In this document: positions 44,845 through 53,207 of the stretch, one piece after another
How positions within the stretch are numbered: position 1 is the first letter of the stretch
Layout: every line of letters begins with the position of its first letter
Assembly (NCBI RefSeq): GCF_018343525.1
Contig: NZ_JAGYPH010000001.1
Coordinates: 868,001 to 932,000 of the forward strand
Source of the DNA: Lederbergia citrea
GTDB taxonomy: Bacteria; Bacillota; Bacilli; Bacillales; Bacillaceae_C
DNA length: 64,000 nucleotides
Direction: 5' to 3'
Position numbers and translations under genes: made by a program
Notes under the pieces: model-generated
Seen by the model: the letters and a program-made list of their open reading frames with translations, nothing else
Databases searched by the model: none
What the model was told of the DNA's origin: nothing

Positions 44845-44985
44845 TTAAAAATCTCCTTTAAGAACTGATGGACTAATTATAGTATATACCTGATTAGTTT
44901 ACTCATTTTAGTACTTTTTTAAGAATGAAACTGCACTTAAATGGGAAAAGATAATAATTAGCAATATTAGAGAGGAGAATAGTCC

Positions 44986-45255
44986 ATGGAAAAAATTGAA
45001 GTAGGCGAAATTTTTACGATCATCGATGAGAATGATCAGGAAAATGAAGTTGAAATAATCGGGACAGTTGAGCTCGAGGGAACGGAATACGCAGCGGTTA
45101 GCTTTGTTGAAGACATCCAGCAAGAAAACGATGAAGAAATGGATGTATTCTTTTTAAAGGTAGATCAAGATGGCGATTTTGCAGCAATTGACAGTGACGA
45201 GGAATTTGATAAAGTGCTGGCTGCGTTTGATGAAATGATGGATGAGGAAGAGTAA
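44986..45255 (+). CDS. DUF1292 family protein
   Basis: An 89-residue, very acidic protein with the DUF1292 pattern (FTIIDENDQENEVEII, then YAAVSF, then a Glu/Asp-rich end). YrzB of Bacillus subtilis is a relative. The family has no known function. A GAGAGGAG site lies about ten bases before the ATG. A terminator follows directly. Confidence 0.85.
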   Translation: MEKIEVGEIFTIIDENDQENEVEIIGTVELEGTEYAAVSFVEDIQQENDEEMDVFFLKVDQDGDFAAIDSDEEFDKVLAAFDEMMDEEE

Positions 45256-45257
45256 TG

Positions 45258-45290
45258 AAAAGAGAGGATAAAACTGCCTCTCTTTTTTAT
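45258..45290 (+). terminator. Rho-independent terminator after the DUF1292 gene
   Basis: Arms AAAAGAGAGG and CCTCTCTTTT with a nine-base loop, then TTATA. Confidence 0.85.
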
Positions 45291-45401
45291 ATTTTCTCAA
45301 GTAAAATAAAGTAATTATGGGACAATTGTGGAAGAGTAGATTTATTATAAAAGTAATTTTTTGGGCTCTTTGTACATAGTGAGTAGAAAAGAGGTAGTAA
45401 G

Positions 45402-46367
45402 ATGAAAGCTCTTATCTTTGAATCGTTTGGTGGACCCGAAGTATTGCAATATAAAGAGATATCTGACCCTATGATTAAAGAAGATGAAATATTGGTGAGA
45501 ATGAAGGCTATTGGTTTGAACTTCGCTGATGTATACAGAAGGAAGGGAAATTATCATTTAGCTGGTGAACCACCTTACATATTGGGCTATGAAGGTTCAG
45601 GAATTATCGAAAAAATAGCTACCGGGATTACCGAATATAAGGTTGGGGATCGTATTGCATTTGCAGATGTGCCGTTTGCCAATGCTGATTTGGTCTCCGT
45701 TCCTAAGGAAAAAGCCATTTTGTTACCAGATAACATTTCCCATGAAACTGCTTCTGCTGTTTTACTGCAAGGATTAACAGCGCACTATTTAACAAAAGAT
45801 AGTTATAAAATAAAAGCAGGGAACTCTATGCTTGTCCACGCAGCAGCTGGTGGAGTTGGTCAATTACTTATCCAGATTGGTAAACTACTCGGCGCTCAAG
45901 TAATTGGTCTCACATCTTCAGAATCAAAGGCTAAAGCTGCTTATTCAGCTGGAGCGGACTATGTCTTCCTATATGGAAAACAATGGAGTAAAAAAGTAAA
46001 AGAAATAACAGAAGGTCGAGGAGTCGACGTCGTTTATGATTCAGTTGGCTCTACATTAGCTGATAGTTTTGAAGTCACAAAAATCGGTGGGGCGGTTGTG
46101 TTTTATGGAATGGCAGGTGGAGATCCATCTCCAGTCAATCCAAGAATGCTTATGGACACGTCTAAAACTCTTACTGGAGGAGACCTTTGGAATGTATTGA
46201 CTTCCTCCGCGGAAAGAACAACACGCTCTCATCAATTGTTTAACTGGATTGCTGAAGGTAAAATAAAAGTGAAAAAACCAACTGTTTTCTCTTTAAAGGA
46301 TGGCTCCGAAGCACACAGATTACTGGAAAGCCGAAAAAGCATAGGAAAAATTTTATTAATACCATAA
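45402..46367 (+). CDS. NADPH:quinone oxidoreductase (zinc-independent MDR family)
   Basis: A 321-residue medium-chain dehydrogenase. The N-terminal catalytic domain has FGGPEVLQY and GLNFADVYRR; the NADPH-binding domain has AAAGGVGQLLIQIGK and ends with GKILLIP. No structural zinc cysteines are present, which marks the quinone oxidoreductase (Qor) class. These enzymes reduce quinones or unsaturated carbonyl compounds with NADPH. AGAGGT precedes the ATG. It is a single-gene unit between terminators. Confidence 0.88.
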   Translation: MKALIFESFGGPEVLQYKEISDPMIKEDEILVRMKAIGLNFADVYRRKGNYHLAGEPPYILGYEGSGIIEKIATGITEYKVGDRIAFADVPFANADLVSVPKEKAILLPDNISHETASAVLLQGLTAHYLTKDSYKIKAGNSMLVHAAAGGVGQLLIQIGKLLGAQVIGLTSSESKAKAAYSAGADYVFLYGKQWSKKVKEITEGRGVDVVYDSVGSTLADSFEVTKIGGAVVFYGMAGGDPSPVNPRMLMDTSKTLTGGDLWNVLTSSAERTTRSHQLFNWIAEGKIKVKKPTVFSLKDGSEAHRLLESRKSIGKILLIP

Positions 46368-46388
46368 CAAGCTTATAAGTATATGCAT

Positions 46389-46434
46389 ACAAAAAGATGT
46401 GCCATTAAATTTGATTAATGCACATCTTTTTTAG
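46389..46434 (+). terminator. Rho-independent terminator after the quinone oxidoreductase
   Basis: Arms AAAAAGATGTGCATTAA-like and TTAATGCACATCTTTTTT, 12 or more pairs, ending in a T-run. Confidence 0.85.
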
Positions 46435-46588
46435 AGAAATAAAACTCATTTGTTCGAATAGTTTTATTTGCTACAGGGATTAAAATTAAAAGAGCTTAAT
46501 AGATAATATCTTATGCGTGTTTTTTTATTCAAAAAAAACTCATTGTGTAAAATCTTGTAGAAACTGGGGCCTCAAAACTATTTTATAA

Positions 46589-48160
46589 TTACTGCTCTTG
46601 TCTTTTTCGCTTTTCAGCTAAAAGTTTTTGGAATTCCATCTCTAGTTCATCAGAAGGTTCGATACTAAGACGACTTAGCACTTCGGATATTTTAGTTTCC
46701 AACAAGAGTATCTCGTCTTCTTTCGTATCTCGTTTTTTTTGAGGTACATAATGTTTATATTCATCAAATGTCCCTTCAAACATATGAATTTCTTGATTAA
46801 CGATTGAGAGAATTCGGCTAGCAATCGTTTGAATAAAGCGGCGATCATGTGAAACGAGTAAGACTGTTCCTTCATAGTCTTGAAGAAGAGATTCGAATGC
46901 TTCAACAGCGTCAATATCAAGGAAATTAGTCGGTTCATCTAATATGAGCGTGTTAATATTACTAACAAATAACTTTGCAAATGCGACTTTCACACGTTCG
47001 CCGCCACTTAAAACCTCTATTTTTTTATAAACATCCTCTCTAAAGAAATGCAATCTCGCGAGAACCGTACGAATAAAGGTTTCATCCTGATGAGACGTCG
47101 AGTGAACATTTTCGAGAATGGAATCATTTACGTTCAACACATCTAAGTTCTGGCTAAAATACCCGATTTTCATTGAAGGGGATTTGGTAACACCATTTTC
47201 TCCATTAATAATTTTTTTCAAAAGGGTGGTTTTTCCGCTTCCATTTTCCCCTATAATGGCCACTTTATCTCCACCTCTTACATCAAAGCTGGTGAGGTTC
47301 CAAAGAATTCGTTCGCCAATTAATCCCGATACATCTTTGAAACGTAAAACAACTCGACCTTTGAATGTTTCTTCATTCGGCAAATCCATCTTTATTGATG
47401 GCATTTCCTTTAATTTTTGAACTTCATCCAGTTTTTCCAACCTTGTTTCAATGGCTTTTGCAGTTTTTCGAAGTTTCTTTTGTTTATTCGCAAAATAAGG
47501 TTTGGCACCTTTTAATCTAGCTTCAGATGGGCTTATTTTTTTCGGTAATTTCATTGCTCGTTCAGCCTTTTGCTCCTTTAGAACAAGTGCTTCTTCAAGC
47601 TGCTTTTTCTTTTTTTCGAACTGCTCATAAGCATTTTCATGTTGCCGCCGCTCCAATTCTTTTTGCGCGACATATTCTGAATAATTGCCCTTATACTCCT
47701 TCACTTTTCCTTCATTTAGTTCCCAAATGATTGTACAAAGTGAGTCTAGAAATGCTCGGTCATGGGAAACAATTACGATAGCGCCTTGCCATCTTTTTAA
47801 CTGTTTTTCAAGTTTTTCTATGTGCTTCGTGTCAAGGTTGGTCGTCGGTTCATCCGCTAGTAAAATACCAGGCTTTTTCGAAAGTACATGATTTATATAA
47901 TCTTGTGTAACCTCACCACCACTTTTTGTCGTATTCGTATTTTTTAGTTGAGGCAAAAGTTCACAACGAGCCTGAGCAGAGACTGTTCCACTTTCAGGTG
48001 TTTTCTTATTAGCTAAAATTTCTAATAAGGTGGTTTTTCCACTGCCATTTCGCCCCACTAAGCCGATTCGATCGCGTTTTTGAATATATAAGTGTTCCGT
48101 ATCGATTAATAATCGATCCTTTATATAATATTTAAGGTTTTTCGCTTCCAATAAAATCAT
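46589..48160 (-). CDS. ABC-F ATPase, ribosomal-protection type
   Basis: A 523-residue protein with two ATP-binding domains in one chain and no membrane segment. Domain 1 has GLVGRNGSGKTTLLE, SGGE and LLADEPTTNLD; a charged linker of about 70 residues (around 180-250) is the P-site tRNA interaction motif; domain 2 has IIGENGSGKTTLLK, LSGGERVKVAFAK and LILDEPTNFLD. Domain 1 has a very short stretch between Walker A and signature, as in Msr/Vga-like proteins. The family displaces antibiotics from the ribosome or aids translation. A leader with a terminator and an alternative pairing precedes the gene, the usual sign of drug-induced control. Confidence 0.85.
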   Translation of the reverse strand: MILLEAKNLKYYIKDRLLIDTEHLYIQKRDRIGLVGRNGSGKTTLLEILANKKTPESGTVSAQARCELLPQLKNTNTTKSGGEVTQDYINHVLSKKPGILLADEPTTNLDTKHIEKLEKQLKRWQGAIVIVSHDRAFLDSLCTIIWELNEGKVKEYKGNYSEYVAQKELERRQHENAYEQFEKKKKQLEEALVLKEQKAERAMKLPKKISPSEARLKGAKPYFANKQKKLRKTAKAIETRLEKLDEVQKLKEMPSIKMDLPNEETFKGRVVLRFKDVSGLIGERILWNLTSFDVRGGDKVAIIGENGSGKTTLLKKIINGENGVTKSPSMKIGYFSQNLDVLNVNDSILENVHSTSHQDETFIRTVLARLHFFREDVYKKIEVLSGGERVKVAFAKLFVSNINTLILDEPTNFLDIDAVEAFESLLQDYEGTVLLVSHDRRFIQTIASRILSIVNQEIHMFEGTFDEYKHYVPQKKRDTKEDEILLLETKISEVLSRLSIEPSDELEMEFQKLLAEKRKRQEQ

Positions 48161-48193
48161 TCAATCATCTCCAGTTCAACGTGTTTGGAGACA

Positions 48194-48231
48194 AAAAATG
48201 CCTCCTATTCATATTCAGAATAGGAGGCATA
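48194..48231 (-). terminator. Leader terminator (attenuator) of the ABC-F gene
   Basis: On the minus strand, ATGCCTCCTATTC and GAATAGGAGGCAT form a perfect 13-pair stem with a seven-base loop, followed by TTTTTTG. It lies 34 bases before the start of the coding region, so it must be bypassed for expression. Its 5' arm can instead pair with the upstream sequence at 48279-48303. Confidence 0.85.
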
Positions 48232-48261
48232 GGTGCACAACAAAAAGAGACTTCGCCCTTT

Positions 48262-48310
48262 TTACCCAACCATATGTAACCATCCTATTCTGAGAATATT
48301 CGTTTGATGG
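48262..48310 (-). promoter_or_regulatory. Leader mini-ORF and antiterminator arm of the ABC-F gene
   Basis: A three-codon frame Met-Val-Gly-stop occupies 48262-48273 and has AGGATGG six bases upstream. The segment at 48279-48303 on this strand can pair with the 5' arm and loop of the attenuator over 16 or more bases, forming an antiterminator that contains the mini-ORF ribosome binding site. Ribosome occupation or stalling on the short frame would therefore choose between the two structures. The logic is known for ABC-F resistance genes; the detail here is inferred from pairing by eye. Confidence 0.6.
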
Positions 48311-48633
48311 CATGTTGAATTAGAACAGATCATTGAATCTGCTAAACAATATACCTTCACTCGAATGTTTTCAAAAAATAGGATTAGTTCCACATGTAAT
48401 AGGGTCACCCTTCCGTTTTTAGTTAAAACAAATATAAACCATTCGAAATAATATGTCAATTGATGGATTTTTTAAGTTTATCGATTTTCATCCGTGCTAA
48501 AGAAATTTCTCGGGCGATAGATCTTTTCGGAAGTAAAATCGTTGCTTGATCGAAGTGAAGCTTATTTTAGGCATCACCAAATAAATGTACAGGTACATTT
48601 ATTTGAAAAAGGTTGGTGTGTTCGGATGAGGGT

Positions 48634-48760
48634 GTTGATTTCCGTTCTGGCTGGACGCTTTCCGCGGGGCGTGTCTTGAGCCGCTTCGTCGCTTCGCTCC
48701 TGCAGGGTCTCAAGCCGCACGCTCATCCCGCAGGAGTCGCCAGCCGCCACTCCAATCAAC
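48634..48760. repeat. GC-rich palindromic repeat, copy 1
   Basis: A 127-base GC-rich element from GTTGATTTCCG to CACTCCAATCAAC with internal GCTTTCCGCGGGG and CCCGCAGGAGTCG blocks. The ends are inverted repeats and the centre can fold into long stems. It is related to copies at 49.6, 51.6 and 52.0 kb. Elements like this are common in many Bacillaceae. Confidence 0.8.
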
Positions 48761-48824
48761 GCGTTTCAAAATTGTACAGATCTTACCAGAATCACCAAAA
48801 ACCTTTCTTATTCAATTTGTCCCT

Positions 48825-49522
48825 TCAAAGCGGGAGCACAAGTTGCTTAGGACCGCTCGTCTTTTCTATGTACTTAAAATGCTGAATGCACGCAGAATCC
48901 TTTTCCAATATTGCCTTCATTCCTGCTGAAAATCGGTATAAAAACATCCGAATTTCCTGCTTTTGAAGCCGCAACATTTCTTCAATTCTCCATCTTAAAA
49001 TGTAGACCTTTAAAATGGATAATACATCATTCTTCTGTTTGACTTGTTTACTCGTTACCAGGACCATTGGGTCCTTGCCCTAGCCATAAACGACAATCAT
49101 CATCATTTTCTCACCTTTAAGGGAAGGGATTTCAACCTGGATATGAGATACTTTTAAATCATAAACTTTCCCTTTGATTTCGGAATGAAAATTAATTTTC
49201 TCCTTCCTACGCAGGGATAAATCACGTACAGTTAACTTTTTATTTTGATAGAGTATGTAGCGGTTTTTCTTAAAACGAATAATAAAGTGATCACCCTGGT
49301 TAAGAATCTTTTTCATGACAGCCACATTGTCGTATTCCCGGTCCATAACGAACGTTGCCTTCTTATCAAGCCAAGACATTACGAATATGTCTTAATCATT
49401 TGTACGTTTCCTCATTGGGACTCACGAAATTTTCTTCACTCGAGGAGTACAGGTGAGAATAGAGAGGGGGTGGATGTTTTAATTTCTCCGAAATCCTGGG
49501 GAAGTGAGGTATTATTTTTCAT
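48825..49522 (-). pseudogene. Decayed transposase with DDE-type C-terminus (IS4-like)
   Basis: A transposase remnant on the minus strand. It begins at an ATG at 49522 with AAAGGAGA upstream (MKNNTSLPQDFGE), runs 28 codons to a stop, and after further frame disruptions resumes at about 49379 with FVMDREYD and FIIRFKKNRY. An in-frame TAG at 49080-49082 breaks it again, and the last part contains LVTSKQV and LRWRIEEMLRLQKQEI, the conserved YREK-like end of IS4-type DDE transposases. The whole is about 700 bases, roughly half the usual length, so an internal part has been deleted. It is not functional. Palindromic repeats flank it on both sides. Confidence 0.85.
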
Positions 49523-49639
49523 GAGAAAGTCTCCTTTTTTGTGTTATTGTTTTGTTTTCGTCGATAAAATGTTAACACACTTTTGGAGGCTTTTTCTTTT
49601 TGGCTCTGTTAAACTTGAATATTGATTTTAGCAGGTTCC

Positions 49640-49766
49640 GTTGATTGTAGCGGAAGGCGGCGACTCCTGCGGGATCAGCGGTTCACGTGAGATCCCGCAG
49701 GAGCGAAGCGACGAGGAAGCTCACGGGCCGCCCCGCGGAAAGCGCCCGCCTGGAGCGAAAATCAAC
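49640..49766. repeat. GC-rich palindromic repeat, copy 2 (opposite orientation)
   Basis: A 127-base element from GTTGATTGTAGCGG to GAGCGAAAATCAAC. It carries GACTCCTGCGGGATC and GCCCCGCGGAAAGCG, the complement of the blocks in copy 1. Copies 1 and 2 lie on opposite sides of the transposase remnant. Confidence 0.8.
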
Positions 49767-50112
49767 AATATTCTATAATATAGCCTCCCTTTTAAAAAGC
49801 TTAAAATCCAAAAACACAATTTTTCATTGGTTTTTTTGGATTTTCATATAAAGGTCAACCTTTATTTTAGGGTAAACTTAAAATGGTTTTAGACGTGAAT
49901 AAAGACAGATTGGGTAGGTCGTATAATATTAAAATTTTATTAAAAAAATAAACATCCTGCTGAATGGTTAATTTTACTGTTTCTAAATCGTCTAAATAAT
50001 TATAATAATATATTGAATTTATTATAAAAAAATAGTAATATTATTTTCAGCGATATATTGCATACAAATTTTCATTTGATATAGTTTTTACATCTTAGGG
50101 GGAACAGATATT
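49767..50112 (+). other. AT-rich region upstream of brnQ
   Basis: About 345 bases without a gene. It holds a likely promoter: TTGCAT at 50058-50063, 16 bases, TATAGT at 50080-50085. Several A/T-rich stretches such as ATTATTTTCAGCGATAT resemble the CodY box only weakly. I see no riboswitch or other structure. Confidence 0.45.
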
Positions 50113-51468
50113 ATGCAAAATAAACTTTCATTTTCATCATATTTCGTAATTGGAGTTATGTTGTTTGCCTTATTTTTCGGAGCGGGGAATTTAATATTTC
50201 CAGCAACTCTTGGTCAAAATGCAGGAACGAATATTTGGCCAGCAGTGATAGGGTTTTTAATTACAGGAATTGGGCTGCCGTTTCTTGGAATTTTAGCGAT
50301 GGGTTTTTCCGGCAGCCGTAACTTGCAGGAGCTAGCAAGTCGCATCCATCCGACATATGCAGTCGTGTTCACTTCGCTTCTTTATTTAACCATTGGACCA
50401 TTTTTTGCCACTCCACGTACCGGGGCTGTCGCTTATGATATAGGTATCGCTCCGTTTGTAGGAGAAAGATATGGACAAGCAGGCTTAATCATTTTTACAT
50501 TGTTGTTTTTCATCATTACAATGTGGTTTTCATTGAATCCTGCTAAAATTGTCGATCGGGTTGGAAAGATTCTTTCACCAGGAATTATTATTCTTCTCGC
50601 TGTATTATTAGTGATGGTCATTGTCAAACCGATGGGTACGATCGAATCACCACAAGGAGATTATGTAAGTGGTGCCTTCATGAAAGGATTTACGGAAGGA
50701 TATAACACGATGGATGCCCTCGCTTCGCTCGTATTCGGGATTATTGTTATCAATGCCATCCGTGCTATGGGTGTAACGTCTAAACGCGGAGTTCTATCTG
50801 CAACAGTAAAATCAGGACTTGTTGCGACTGCATTTCTCGGTATTATCTATGTCGGAATTGCTTATTTAGGAGCAACGAGTACAGAAGCATTCGGTATTTT
50901 CGAAAACGGTGGACCTGTCCTAAGTAGTGCATCCTCCTATTATTTCGGATCGCTCGGAACAATTATGCTCACAATTATTATTATACTTGCTTGTTTAACA
51001 ACGAGTATCGGATTGATTACCGCTTGCGGTGAATACTTCCACACATTATTTCCTAAAGTGAGTTACAAAAAGTTTGTTGTATTCTTTTCATTATTATCAT
51101 TCACTATTGCGAATTTTGGACTATCGAACATCATTATGTACTCGATTCCCGTACTAATGTTCCTTTATCCACTAGCAATTGTTTTAATGATCCTTACATT
51201 CTTATCTCCATTGTTTAAACATTCAAGTATTGTCTATATTGCGGCGACAGCAGTCACATTCATGATTAGTACAATAGATGGATTAAAAACGTTCTGTAAA
51301 CTTTTTGAAATTGATTATTTCGGATGGATGGCACCGATTGTTTCATTTTACGAAAGGTCCTTACCGCTATATGGCGAAGGACTAGGGTGGCTATTGCCAG
51401 TATTAATTGTCATTGTAGTAACAGGGATCTTAAGTTATTTTCTAAAAACATCAACAGTTGAAGCTTAA
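50113..51468 (+). CDS. brnQ: Branched-chain amino acid carrier protein
   Basis: A 451-residue LIVCS-family sodium- or proton-coupled transporter with twelve hydrophobic segments. The N-terminal FFGAGNLIFPATLG is the family signature, followed by FFATPRTGAVAYD near residue 105. It imports leucine, isoleucine and valine. AGGGGG precedes the ATG. A strong terminator follows. It is read from the promoter at about 50058. CodY control is common for brnQ in other Bacillus, but no convincing CodY site is visible. Confidence 0.93.
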   Translation: MQNKLSFSSYFVIGVMLFALFFGAGNLIFPATLGQNAGTNIWPAVIGFLITGIGLPFLGILAMGFSGSRNLQELASRIHPTYAVVFTSLLYLTIGPFFATPRTGAVAYDIGIAPFVGERYGQAGLIIFTLLFFIITMWFSLNPAKIVDRVGKILSPGIIILLAVLLVMVIVKPMGTIESPQGDYVSGAFMKGFTEGYNTMDALASLVFGIIVINAIRAMGVTSKRGVLSATVKSGLVATAFLGIIYVGIAYLGATSTEAFGIFENGGPVLSSASSYYFGSLGTIMLTIIIILACLTTSIGLITACGEYFHTLFPKVSYKKFVVFFSLLSFTIANFGLSNIIMYSIPVLMFLYPLAIVLMILTFLSPLFKHSSIVYIAATAVTFMISTIDGLKTFCKLFEIDYFGWMAPIVSFYERSLPLYGEGLGWLLPVLIVIVVTGILSYFLKTSTVEA

Positions 51469-51470
51469 TA

Positions 51471-51510
51471 AAAGCGGGTTTCCTTGTAAAGAGAGGAAAC
51501 CCGCTTTTGT
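51471..51510 (+). terminator. Rho-independent terminator after brnQ
   Basis: Arms AAAGCGGGTTTCCT and AGGAAACCCGCTTTT with a T-run. An almost identical copy lies at 52168-52206. Confidence 0.9.
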
Positions 51511-51557
51511 GTAGACAAACTCGAGAAAAACGAGTTGTTTACAGTCTTTTTATTTTT

Positions 51558-51698
51558 AATTGGATAGGGCAGGTTTTCCGAAGCTTACCGCTCGCTTTCC
51601 GCGGGGCGAGCGCCGAGCCGCTTCGTCGCTACGCTCCTTTAGTGTCTCGGCTGTCTCGCAGATCCCGCAGGAGTCAAGCGGACGCTTCTCCAAACCAA
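51558..51698. repeat. GC-rich palindromic repeat, copy 3
   Basis: About 140 bases containing GCTTTCCGCGGGGCGAG, a central CGCTTCGTCGCTACGCTCC block and GATCCCGCAGGAGTC. The ends ATTGG and CCAAT are inverted. It lacks the GTTGATT ends of copies 1 and 2 and is more divergent. Confidence 0.7.
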
Positions 51699-51909
51699 TA
51701 CCGCTTATCATTGGTTTTTCGGTTTCATACAGAAGTGCCTCATTTCACTACCTTGGGGAAAAACTATGTGCATCGTTTTCAAGATACGGAGTTATTAGAA
51801 GCTTCGCAGACTCAAAAGAGCCGCATGGGCTTCGCTACTGCCAGTTACTCGAATTGAAGAATGCAAGTGAATAGGCTCTCCTTACTTCAGACTGTCAAAA
51901 AATAAAAAG

Positions 51910-51950
51910 ATTGCAACACACTTAGTAGGTTAGAAAAAGTGTGTTGCAAT
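51910..51950. terminator. Strong hairpin between two repeat copies
   Basis: Perfect 14-base arms ATTGCAACACACTT and AAGTGTGTTGCAAT with a 13-base loop. No gene ends here and the flanking A- and T-runs are short, so its role is unclear. Confidence 0.5.
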
Positions 51951-51973
51951 ACTTATGTTGATACGCATCCCTG

Positions 51974-52101
51974 CTGATTGGAGCGGAGGGCACTCGACTC
52001 CCGTGGGATCGAGAGGTCTAGGGAGACCCCGCAGGCGCCTAAGCGCCGCGGAGGCTCCCGGACCTCCCCGCGGAAAGCGAGTGCCCGGAGCGGAAATCAA
52101 C
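51974..52101. repeat. GC-rich palindromic repeat, copy 4
   Basis: About 128 bases from GATTGGAGCGGAGG to GAGCGGAAATCAAC with GACTCCCGTGGGATC, GACCTCCCCGCGGAAAGCG and long internal complementarity. Same orientation as copy 2. Confidence 0.75.
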
Positions 52102-52167
52102 AGGCCGGCTAGCAGAGACCATCATCAATGAAAAATTACCGAGAAATATACCATTTATCGACAATCT

Positions 52168-52206
52168 GAAGCGGGTTTCCTTGTACAGAAAGGAAACCCG
52201 CTTTTA
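52168..52206 (-). terminator. Terminator after the GntR gene, near-duplicate of the brnQ terminator
   Basis: GAAGCGGGTTTCCT and AGGAAACCCGCTTTT form the stem. It differs from the brnQ terminator at two bases over 35. On the minus strand it would follow the GntR stop at 52210. Confidence 0.75.
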
Positions 52207-52209
52207 TCT

Positions 52210-52872
52210 TTATTTAGATTTAAGTGAACGGAACTCATCAATTGCTCGAAGCCAGTTTTCCCGCATAATGTTAGAAACGTTTGTGGCGTTACGTTCCTTC
52301 ATTAATTTAATAATTAAATTATGCTCATCTATCGACTTTTCTGTTAAGATTATCGAGTTGTGGAAAAATAATCTTCGGACATGTGCCTGCAAGGACGCAA
52401 GAATCGACTGGATGTAGGCATTATTCGCCGTATCGACAATGATTTGGTGAAATTCTTCATCAATTTTCAGAGCGAAAAAATAATTCTTCGACCTAACTGC
52501 ATCGGCAAATCGCTCATTTGTACTTTCTAATAACGAGAAAACATCATCCGTTAGATGAGGGATGGCAAGCTCAGCAGATAATGCCTGCAATGCTGCTAGT
52601 GGTGGAAGGAGTTCTGTTATCGATTCCTTTTCAATTTCCGTGACTTGGGTTGCTTTTCCCGGAAACATTTTTACAAAACCTTGCATCTCAAGAAGTTGCA
52701 ATGATTCCCGGATAGGCGTCCTGCTAACACCTAATGCTTCAGCAAGTTCCGTATCGTTCAGTTTTTCACCGGGGAGTAATGTCCCATCTATAATCCATTG
52801 TTGGAGTTGATTGAATGCACTTTCTTTTGCTGATTTTCGTTTCGGTTTTGAATGATTAGTAGGTATAGGCAT
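52210..52872 (-). CDS. GntR family (FadR/FCD) transcriptional regulator
   Basis: A 220-residue regulator. The N-terminal winged helix (ALGVSRTPIRESLQLLEMQGFV) is followed by an FCD domain with likely metal ligands in EEFHQII and RRLFFH. The FCD group binds small organic acids or sugars. It is convergent with brnQ and ends beside a terminator that duplicates the brnQ one. A perfect 11-base palindrome GTATAGTATAC at 52913-52923, 41 bases before its start, is a likely autoregulatory operator. The regulated pathway is unknown. Confidence 0.88.
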   Translation of the reverse strand: MPIPTNHSKPKRKSAKESAFNQLQQWIIDGTLLPGEKLNDTELAEALGVSRTPIRESLQLLEMQGFVKMFPGKATQVTEIEKESITELLPPLAALQALSAELAIPHLTDDVFSLLESTNERFADAVRSKNYFFALKIDEEFHQIIVDTANNAYIQSILASLQAHVRRLFFHNSIILTEKSIDEHNLIIKLMKERNATNVSNIMRENWLRAIDEFRSLKSK

Positions 52873-53207
52873 TTATTCATCACCCTGAGTTCATTTTCTA
52901 TAAGTCTTTAACGTATAGTATACATGATAATTAACACCAATACTAAAAACAATATATTGCGCAAGCTAAAGGGCGATTTATAAGAGAATAAATCGAGAAG
53001 ATTAAATACAAAAGTCTAACTTTTGAATAATATATATATGGAGGTAAATAAAATATGTCATTTGTTTCATAATGCTGAGCACTTAAAAACTTTGACCAAT
53101 TTGTTTTTCAATATTAATATGTAAGATGATTGCTTTTGCAAGATAGTTATTTTAATATCAATATATACTTTTTTTCAAAATAACAAATTATAAGAGGCAG
53201 AATAAAA
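52873..53207 (+). other. Intergenic region between the GntR gene and murB
   Basis: It holds the GntR operator, and at 53040-53072 a GGAGGT site followed nine bases later by ATG and a four-codon run to a stop (Met-Ser-Phe-Val-Ser). This may be the eroded start of a lost gene. Otherwise AT-rich with no structure that I can support. Confidence 0.4.
52913..52923. promoter_or_regulatory. Putative GntR operator GTATAGTATAC
   Basis: A perfect inverted repeat with one central base, 41 bases upstream of the GntR start. FadR-type regulators bind sites of this size. Operators of this kind usually serve autoregulation. Confidence 0.5.

Noticed and set aside
49245..49625. A plus-strand coding frame of about 126 residues across the transposase remnant
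   Set aside because: It is the complement of the transposase remnant, with no ribosome binding site or recognisable domain.
49767..50112. CodY box in front of brnQ
   Set aside because: The best match to AATTTTCWGAAAATT has about five mismatches.
51507..51874. Overlapping plus-strand frames of about 100-116 residues after brnQ
   Set aside because: They run through the GC-rich palindromic repeat and have no ribosome binding site, so they are composition artefacts.
48634..52101. Interpreting the palindromic repeats as a CRISPR array
   Set aside because: The copies are 127-140 bases long, dispersed, in both orientations and without regular spacers.
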